From: Lenzites betulinus | Taxonomy: Eukaryota > Basidiomycota > Agaricomycetes > Polyporales > Polyporaceae | Length of the DNA: 64,000 bases | Direction of reading: 5' to 3' | Assembly: GCA_022264855.1 (NCBI GenBank) | Contig: JABYQU010000012.1 | Span: 682,001 to 746,000, forward strand | In this document: piece after piece, positions 57,548-64,000 of the stretch | Layout: every line of letters starts with the position of its first letter | How positions within the stretch are numbered: position 1 is the stretch's first letter | Translations under genes and position numbers: made by a program | Notes under the pieces: generated by a model | The model's database searches: none | What the model saw: the letters and a program-made list of their open reading frames with translations, nothing else | What the model was told of the DNA's origin: nothing

Positions 57548-58984
57548 ATGGACGAGAATGTCGATGTCGATGGGGCTCGTGGGCTGCGCCCTCCGAACAA
57601 CTCACCGGTGGGAGGGCGACCTGGGCCGTTGCGTGAACTCGACCTCAATGCTCTCAGAGAAGCGCGAAGAGATCGGAACCTCGGGGGCCCCGCGCGTAAC
57701 GATCGCCTAGATAGGCACCTTGAGGATCCCTTCCCCCCTTTCTTCCCGCCTGTGTCCCCTGGAACGCCTGCGGTGTTACCCAGTACGCCTTCGGTCCGCG
57801 TTAACCTTCGCGACGCCCTCCCGCTCCACCTCCATGACACATCGATGAGCCGGCTCGGACCCGGAGGAGGACAACTCGGAGGTGCTCCGCTCTCCCGTAG
57901 TGCTGCGCCGGGTCGGCTCACGGGGACAGGCTTGTACCCTGGGCTATCGGGCATCCAGTCTTTCACCCCGCCTCCGGAGGGCGGTCTCCCCGTCGTGGCG
58001 CTCGGAGCCCCGGACGCTCTCTTTGAAGGACTGGCGCGATCGCGACTTGCGGTGCTATGGAATGAAGACCAGGACACGATGCTAATGGCGCACATCTACA
58101 ACTCGGGCCACCTGCGACCGGGACAGGCGCGCCCCCTTACCGACGTCATGATGGCAGCAATCCGCTGCATCACTGGGGAGTCGACTGCCATCGTAGTACC
58201 CCCGGAACCGGATTGGGTGGCGATACCGGGGCGGCGCGCGACTCCTACTGGATGGGCGCTCCTCCACCTCTCCCCGGAGAGCACGCAGACTCTGCTTGAA
58301 AGGCGGGTATGGTCGTCCCCGGCAATCACCTTCCTTGTTTACCCCAGAAGCTTGGTGATCCCCCGCTTTCTACTCACGCTCACCGGCTTCGCACACCGCC
58401 ACGATATCTTACAGACCATCTGGGACGGCTTCCGGGGTGAGGTGATCCTTCCCACCATATACACGCTCATTCGCACAAACCCGCGGTACGCCGGGGTAGA
58501 TCCCGATGTTGCGGCCGAACAGGTCCTGGCGACAATCGAGGTGACAATCGATGAGCTCCAGAACGGAAACATACATGCCCGCGTATACATGGAGAGCCCG
58601 ACCGCATCCCCTCGACGCTGGGTAGAATGGAGGGACTTCTTGTCGACGATCCCCTTCGAAAGTAACATCAACGCCACCGCCACAGCCGCTCGCCCGACCC
58701 AGTGCGCCGGGTGCCACGGAGTGGATCATCCCTCTCATCTATGCCCTTTCCACGATGTGCCCGGATGGAACGCGCCGCGAGCAGGCGGGCCGCCCGCGCA
58801 CCCGTCTACGGCGATGAGCGGCGGGGGGCTGGGCTCGCGGGTGACGCCCGCGTCTTTCGACGATTTCATGGCACAACGATACCGGACCGACCTGCCGACC
58901 CGCGGAGGAGGACGTGGATGGCGTAACGACCGTGGACGCGGGCGAGGAGCCTGGGGCGGCCCGACCCCGGCACGTCTCCGATAA
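57548..58984 (+). CDS. Gag-like ORF1 of a non-LTR retrotransposon
   Basis: A 478-residue open frame. The N-terminal third is Pro/Gly/Arg-rich and disordered. The middle (about residues 165-370) is folded in appearance, with hydrophobic and aromatic clusters (LAVLWNEDQDTML, WALLHLSPESTQ, VIPRFLLTLTGFAHRHDILQ). A zinc knuckle CAGCHGVDHPSHLC fits CX2CX4HX4C exactly, near residue 395. The C-terminus is Arg/Gly-rich (RGGGRGWRNDRGRGRG), typical of nucleic-acid chaperones. In LINEs, ORF1 packages the element RNA. Support comes from the knuckle, the RGG-type tail and the reverse transcriptase ORF 590 bp downstream on the same strand. Confidence 0.75.
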   Translation: MDENVDVDGARGLRPPNNSPVGGRPGPLRELDLNALREARRDRNLGGPARNDRLDRHLEDPFPPFFPPVSPGTPAVLPSTPSVRVNLRDALPLHLHDTSMSRLGPGGGQLGGAPLSRSAAPGRLTGTGLYPGLSGIQSFTPPPEGGLPVVALGAPDALFEGLARSRLAVLWNEDQDTMLMAHIYNSGHLRPGQARPLTDVMMAAIRCITGESTAIVVPPEPDWVAIPGRRATPTGWALLHLSPESTQTLLERRVWSSPAITFLVYPRSLVIPRFLLTLTGFAHRHDILQTIWDGFRGEVILPTIYTLIRTNPRYAGVDPDVAAEQVLATIEVTIDELQNGNIHARVYMESPTASPRRWVEWRDFLSTIPFESNINATATAARPTQCAGCHGVDHPSHLCPFHDVPGWNAPRAGGPPAHPSTAMSGGGLGSRVTPASFDDFMAQRYRTDLPTRGGGRGWRNDRGRGRGAWGGPTPARLR

Positions 58985-59577
58985 GTGATACGTCGAGCAC
59001 GCGGAACGACTGATACCCGGGAGATCCCGGACTGTAATGTAATAAGCACAACCTGTGGGCTGTTAACCCTGCTGTAACGCCCCTGCCCTTTGACATTGTA
59101 GGATAGAATGGACAGTATGACCCCCGTGCGCGGGAAAGCTTTTGCAGTTACGAAGATAGGACATGATTGCAAGGATAGAGAATAATAATTGTGTCGTTCC
59201 ACCACCGGATGTCAATGGATCGCTGACTCCTGTGTTGCGGCTGCGATCCTGGCCCTCCCGGTGCCCAAATTTACTGGTCGAAGGACTCAGGAAAGCACCG
59301 GGCTTCTTCTCCATACCAGCGGCGGCCTATTGAGGCCCGAACGAGCCGCGCCGAGAGGCTGAAGCGTGTCGAGGAACCTGCCTGAGTGCAGAAACTCGCC
59401 CGCACGTTCCCCTTCTAGCAGGGACATGCTGGATACCTGAAGTGTCTGGTCAAGCACTCGGGGAAAAAACTGACTGCTGCACCCCCCCTACTTTCACAAA
59501 CTACACTCGGAATCTCACCTGTTAATGGACAACGTGCGATTGGAGGGCCCGGAGAGTTGCATACGCTATCCGCCGGT
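58985..59577. other. Inter-ORF spacer of the LINE
   Basis: Between ORF1 and the first ATG of ORF2. The ORF2 frame is open back to the TAG at 59416-59418. No hairpin or IRES-like element is obvious by eye. Confidence 0.5.
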
Positions 59578-62500
59578 ATGCATCCCGACGATGGGACCAC
59601 CTCTTATGATGGCGGTGAGACTCGATGTCACGAACCCCCTGCACATGAAGCCCGGGCCTCCGGTAGTAGGAAGAGTGGTCGGCTGCGGCTGGCCACGCTC
59701 AATGTTAACGGATTCGGAAGGGCTGATGCCGATGGGGTGAGTGACAAATGGTACTCAGTGAATCAAATTATGAAGGAACAGCGGCTGGCTGTACTTGCCG
59801 TTCAGGAGGCCCACTTGTCTCCGGAGCGAATGGCGGCGGTCGGCCGGCTGTTTGAGGACAAACTCGTGATCCTGAACTCCCCGGACCCGAGACGAGATGC
59901 TGGGGTGGGAGGAGTAGCTTTTGTTGTGAATAAGAAGTCCTTCGGAGAACCCCCGATGCGGCTGAGGGAGGTGGTGCCGGGTAGGGCAGCATCCTTGACG
60001 GTGCAATGGTCGGTGAACAGGAAGCTGACAATCCTAAACATATACGCCCCAAACAAGGCGGCAGATAATGCGGATTTTTGGGACGTACTTAGACAATACT
60101 ACGAAACGCACATGAATCATAGGCCGGATGTGCTTCTAGGAGACTTCAATGTGGTTGAATCAGCCTTCGATCGACTTCCCTCACACTCAGATGGACGCGC
60201 GCCGGTGCTTGCGCTTGAACGACTGACCGCCCGGCTGAAACTGCAGGACTCGTGGCGTGTGGCGCATCCGGAAAAAAGGTCATTCTCGTACCTACATGCA
60301 GCGTCTGGGAGCCAGTCGAGACTGGACCGAATCTACCTGAGGAACGAGCTCATCCCGATGGCAGCTGATTGGGATATAAGACCGTCTGGAGTAACGACGG
60401 ACCACCTGCTGGCCGGGCTATCTTTGGCGAACTACCAATCGCCGGCACATGGGAAAGGGAGGTGGCGACTCCCAGTGACACTGCTTAACGACCCCCCTTA
60501 TGTTAATACAATGAGAGAGCTCGGGATGAAGCTACAGGCGGAACTGAGCGACTTACACGGAAGGACCGAGGAGCGCAATGCGCAGACGCTGTTCCAAGAG
60601 TTCAAGACCTCCCTCCGAAAAGAAGCGAGAGCGCGCATGAAGGTGAAGATGGCGAACGTGGATAGGCGTATGGCGGCTCTGAAAGAACAACTAGACAGGA
60701 CCCTGCAGGGGCGTAATGGTTTGGGTGATGAAGCACGAGCGGATGATGTGCCGGATATACACGGGGCGGCTGTGCTGCAAGATAAGCTGATACGGCTGGA
60801 GGTTGAGCGATTTGGAAAGCGGAGAGCAATGGCTGCAGCGAAAGAATGGGTGAAAGGCGAGAAAATTGGCAAATATTGGGTGAAATCGACGATCGCGCAG
60901 CAAGCCGAGGAGTTCTCGTTCATACATGAACTGGCGAGCGGTGACGAGAGGAGCCGAACCTACTCTGGAGTCACGAAAAAGATGGGTGAGATTGCGAAGG
61001 CCCACTATGATGGGTTGCAGTATGTTGACCCTGTTGGTTCGGCGGAGGAGCACGCCGTAAATGTGAGCTTGGTCCTTGATGATGTGAAGGTGGTGCTGCC
61101 GAACGGGCTCAAAGCGCCGATGGCAGCACCGGTTTCGTACGAAGAGGTGCAGGAAGCGGTGGAGGAGGCCGCCGTCGGGAAGGCGCCAGGTATGGATGGA
61201 CTGCCGGCGGAGGTGTGGAAGCAGTTCCTTGAATGGGCAAAAAAGGCGAGAAGGGCCAACAAGCCCTATGTGGACGTCGTCCTGATCCTGAAGAAAGTCT
61301 TTAACGATATTGAGGCACACGGAGTATCACCTGGATCCATGTTCGCGGAAGGATGGATCTGCCCAGTATACAAACTCAAAGGAGATAGAAGAGAAATAGT
61401 GAACTACCGGCCGATAACGCTGCTGAACGCGGACTACAAAATACTCACCAAAGTCTTAGCGGCACGCCTGATCCCGCCGGCGGACTATCTCATTCACCCT
61501 GACCAAGCCGGATTCCTCCCGGGGAGAAGAATCATTGACCATGTCAAACTTACGGAGCTTGTCCTGGATTACACGGAGCTGGAGAGCATTGGCGGTGCCA
61601 TTGTGGCCCTTGATCAAGAAAAAGCCTATGACAGAATAGACCACCAGTACTTGTGGGCGCTGCTACGAAGGTATAATTTCCCGGACCGCTTTGTTAATAC
61701 GGTGCGTGCCCTCTATGGGGCGGCGAGCAGTGTTGTCATGTTGAATGGTGTGCCTAGTGAGCACTTCAGTATTGTGAGGGGGGTGCGGCAAGGGGACCCA
61801 ATGTCCTGCTTACTGTTTAACCTGGCAATCGAGCCACTCGCTATGGCGCTCAGGTCGTCCGACCTGAAAGGGCTAAAAATACCTGGCTTAACTGAGAGAC
61901 TCATTGCGACGTTATATGCGGATGATACTACGGTATACTTACATGCTGATGATCGATACGACACCCTCTCTGGTATTCTGGATAGATGGTGTCGGGCGGC
62001 GAGGGCCAAATTTAACACTACCAAGACAGAAGTAATACCGTTTGGGCCCATGGAGTACCGTAATAACATGGCAACGAAAAGATGCGCACCTGATACGTCC
62101 CTGGTGCTCCCGGCGGACGTAAAGGTTGTGTCGGATGGTGAGTCGGTGCGCATACTTGGTGCCCGTATAGGGAACGCGGTCGATCGGTCTCTTGCATGGC
62201 AGGGGATCTTAAGGACAGTGAGACTGAATTTTGAGAGATGGGGTCGCCGTAATCTCTCGCTTCACGGGAGAAAGCTGATTGTTGGGCTGGAAATTGGGAG
62301 CAGGACCCAGTACCTCGCAATGGCACAAGGGATGCCCAAAGGTGTAGAAGACGAGTTGATGAAGCTAACGTCACAATTCATGTGGAACGGGATGGGCCGG
62401 CCTCTGGTAGGAATGAGTACCCTCACGCGGCCGATTGCACAGGGTGGACTGGGGCTCCTTGACCTGCGAGCACGTAACCAGGCGATTGCGATCATGTGGA

Positions 62501-64000
62501 CAAAGACGTACCTAGACTTGACGGCCTCGCGGCCGAAATGGGCCATACTGGCGGATGTGCTACTGGCGAGGTCCCCGATGGCTACTGCGAAGCGGGTACC
62601 GTTGGATGTGCGAGTCAACCCGTTCCTCCAGTCATGGGATTCGAGCCTCCACCCGAGTAGCCCGCTCCCGCCCTCCCTGAAGGTAATGATTAGGGTTGCA
62701 AAAAGGTTTGGAATTCGTTTGGACCCCTTGCTGCCGGACGAACACCTATGTCTGTCAGTTCCGATATGGTACCACCTGGCAACGAATAATGGACGTAGTT
62801 CAGCGAACACGACTGCCGGGCGATGCCTGCGTGAAAAACACCGTGTCCTGACTGTTGGAGATTGTGCGGCTGTTGCAAGAAGGTTGCGGTCGACGCTAAA
62901 TGCGTCTACACCGCATGTCTCACGTGCAACGTGTAGATGCCAGGACTGTGTGTGCGACCGAACGCGAGTGAAGTGTGACAACCCGCACCGGTGTGCGGTG
63001 GCGGCCCAGAAGGCGGTGGACCGCTTGCTGCCCCTATGGCAACCGGGGGAGAAGTGCACTGCGGACGGGCTAACCTTGTCTCGATCTGGGAAAGAACGAA
63101 ATGAGCGTGCGCGGGAGGCGAACGAGAACGTCGTCTTTGACCCGTCCATCCGCAGCGTGCTGCCGATCGCGAATGCCTTCCGAGTGTTTGGAAACAATAA
63201 CAGCGTGGAGGAGCCGCCACGACGGCCGCCTCGACCCTTTGCCATGATAGATGAAGAAGTAACGGTGTATACTGATGGGTCGTGTGTGTGCAATGGCGAC
63301 CAGAATGCCTCGGCAGGGGCCGGGGTGTGGTTTGGGCCGAACGACCCCCGGAACCTTGCAGTACGGGTGCCTGGAGAGCGGGTGTCGAACCAAACCGCGG
63401 AAATGTATGCGGTGGCAAGAGCGCTATGCGCCATACCTCCCTTCGCACCGGCCCACATTGTATCGGACTCGCGCTTCGTTACGGAGGGCCTTACAAAACA
63501 CCTAAGCGGGTGGGAGGACAGGGGCTGGCTAGGGATCACGAACCCGGAGCTAGTAAAAGACGTTGTCGGAATTCTTAGAGCGAGGTCGGCCCCGACCACC
63601 TTCCGGTGGGTTAAAGGCCACTCAGGCATTGAAGGAAATGAGGCGGCAGATGCGCTGGCGGAGGAAGGCCGTGCCCTTCCAGTAACAACGTGCCCGGACC
63701 TGATTAAAAGGAGGAGGCCGGGCTTTGTGGCCAGCGGCGCGAGACTACGAACAATAACCCAGAAGCTTGCGTACAAGTCTATCATGAGGACGCTCCCCCA
63801 GGAACCGCGGAGAAGCACTTACCGAATGGTACACCAAGTATTGGCGTCGCTAGCGGAGATTGGGTGCCATCCGTCGGAGGAGAAGCTATGGAAGAGCGCT
63901 TGTGGGCAAGATGTCCGACAAAATGTGAGAGGATTCTGGTGGAGGGCGCTGCATGGGGCGCTCAGAATCGGACACTTCTGGGATAATATCCCTGGCTATG
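59578..64000 (+). CDS. Non-LTR retrotransposon ORF2: endonuclease, reverse transcriptase, RNase H (runs off the window)
   Basis: The frame has no stop from 59419 to the window end; I read every codon. ATG 59578 gives at least 1474 residues. The apurinic-type endonuclease shows RLATLNVNGFG, E77 in QEAHLS, D189 and N191 in GDFNVV, and D275-H276 in TTDHLL. Reverse transcriptase: GKAPGMDGLPAEVWK, LLNADYKILTKVLAARL, D679 in ALDQEKAYDR, RQGDPMSCLLFNLAIEPL, and YADD with D782 and D783. A Cys/His cluster (CRCQDCVCDRTRVKC) follows near 62930. RNase H: D1233 in TDGS, E1275, D1297, H1348 in GHSGIEGNEAAD and D1358. All catalytic residues are present. The architecture is EEP-RT-RNase H. The clade (L1/Tx1-like or Tad1-like) is not settled by eye. 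The 3' end and tail lie outside. Confidence 0.95.
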   Translation, partial: MHPDDGTTSYDGGETRCHEPPAHEARASGSRKSGRLRLATLNVNGFGRADADGVSDKWYSVNQIMKEQRLAVLAVQEAHLSPERMAAVGRLFEDKLVILNSPDPRRDAGVGGVAFVVNKKSFGEPPMRLREVVPGRAASLTVQWSVNRKLTILNIYAPNKAADNADFWDVLRQYYETHMNHRPDVLLGDFNVVESAFDRLPSHSDGRAPVLALERLTARLKLQDSWRVAHPEKRSFSYLHAASGSQSRLDRIYLRNELIPMAADWDIRPSGVTTDHLLAGLSLANYQSPAHGKGRWRLPVTLLNDPPYVNTMRELGMKLQAELSDLHGRTEERNAQTLFQEFKTSLRKEARARMKVKMANVDRRMAALKEQLDRTLQGRNGLGDEARADDVPDIHGAAVLQDKLIRLEVERFGKRRAMAAAKEWVKGEKIGKYWVKSTIAQQAEEFSFIHELASGDERSRTYSGVTKKMGEIAKAHYDGLQYVDPVGSAEEHAVNVSLVLDDVKVVLPNGLKAPMAAPVSYEEVQEAVEEAAVGKAPGMDGLPAEVWKQFLEWAKKARRANKPYVDVVLILKKVFNDIEAHGVSPGSMFAEGWICPVYKLKGDRREIVNYRPITLLNADYKILTKVLAARLIPPADYLIHPDQAGFLPGRRIIDHVKLTELVLDYTELESIGGAIVALDQEKAYDRIDHQYLWALLRRYNFPDRFVNTVRALYGAASSVVMLNGVPSEHFSIVRGVRQGDPMSCLLFNLAIEPLAMALRSSDLKGLKIPGLTERLIATLYADDTTVYLHADDRYDTLSGILDRWCRAARAKFNTTKTEVIPFGPMEYRNNMATKRCAPDTSLVLPADVKVVSDGESVRILGARIGNAVDRSLAWQGILRTVRLNFERWGRRNLSLHGRKLIVGLEIGSRTQYLAMAQGMPKGVEDELMKLTSQFMWNGMGRPLVGMSTLTRPIAQGGLGLLDLRARNQAIAIMWTKTYLDLTASRPKWAILADVLLARSPMATAKRVPLDVRVNPFLQSWDSSLHPSSPLPPSLKVMIRVAKRFGIRLDPLLPDEHLCLSVPIWYHLATNNGRSSANTTAGRCLREKHRVLTVGDCAAVARRLRSTLNASTPHVSRATCRCQDCVCDRTRVKCDNPHRCAVAAQKAVDRLLPLWQPGEKCTADGLTLSRSGKERNERAREANENVVFDPSIRSVLPIANAFRVFGNNNSVEEPPRRPPRPFAMIDEEVTVYTDGSCVCNGDQNASAGAGVWFGPNDPRNLAVRVPGERVSNQTAEMYAVARALCAIPPFAPAHIVSDSRFVTEGLTKHLSGWEDRGWLGITNPELVKDVVGILRARSAPTTFRWVKGHSGIEGNEAADALAEEGRALPVTTCPDLIKRRRPGFVASGARLRTITQKLAYKSIMRTLPQEPRRSTYRMVHQVLASLAEIGCHPSEEKLWKSACGQDVRQNVRGFWWRALHGALRIGHFWDNIPGY

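Larger units (their letters stand above)
54958..64000 (+). mobile_element. Non-LTR (LINE) retrotransposon, 5' limit uncertain, 3' end outside window
   Basis: ORF1 (57548-58984) and ORF2 (59578 to the edge) lie on one strand in canonical LINE order. The two frames further upstream (54958-55715 and 56363-57520) share base composition and may be part of the element or of its 5' region. I cannot place the 5' end or target duplication. The core from 57548 is secure; everything upstream is inference. Confidence 0.7.

Noticed and set aside
62262..63818. 518-codon open frame on the minus strand
   Set aside because: It is antisense to the intact LINE ORF2, whose RT and RNase H motifs are clear. No domain is visible on the minus strand.

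Overview
The window is nuclear DNA of a filamentous basidiomycete, most likely an Agaricomycete. This is inferred from the gene set (DUF6535 membrane protein, MHYT hybrid histidine kinase, F-box families, CreB-type deubiquitinase), the many 45-65 nt introns, and the high GC content. No rRNA, tRNA or CRISPR array was recognised.

Layout. Positions 1-1000 hold a decayed inverted copy of the 3' end of the epsin gene at 10.5-12.4 kb. A conserved block follows: tetraspanin (-), phosphoglycerate mutase gpmI (+), dienelactone hydrolase (-), the 9-1-1 clamp subunit hus1 (-) and epsin ent1 (+). At 13.4-15.2 kb an uncharacterised gene is split by a 731 bp TIR element with a perfect 8 bp target duplication. 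Next come the hybrid kinase (16.0-20.1 kb) and an S33 aminopeptidase-like hydrolase (21.2-22.3 kb).

From 22.8 to 46 kb, housekeeping genes alternate with repeats. The genes are dus1, dsk2, a C2/transmembrane protein, skt5 and a USP deubiquitinase. The repeats are two inverted F-box paralogues and at least four long copies plus one remnant of an unrecognised dispersed repeat. That repeat combines a promoter-like module, a minisatellite and an alpha/beta unit array.

From 46.6 kb come the biotin subunit of methylcrotonyl-CoA carboxylase, a small ISG12-like membrane protein and a DUF6535 protein. The right end, from about 55 kb to the edge, is retroelement territory. It has several gag-like or proline/glycine-rich ORFs, one with a CCHC knuckle, then an uninterrupted endonuclease-RT-RNase H ORF of more than 4.4 kb that runs off the window and appears intact.

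The housekeeping genes do not form one pathway. They cover glycolysis, leucine catabolism, tRNA modification, ubiquitin handling (dsk2, USP, F-box), endocytosis, chitin synthase activation and checkpoint signalling. The accessory story is duplication and insertion: two inverted segmental duplications, a DNA transposon insertion, a dispersed composite repeat and a young LINE.
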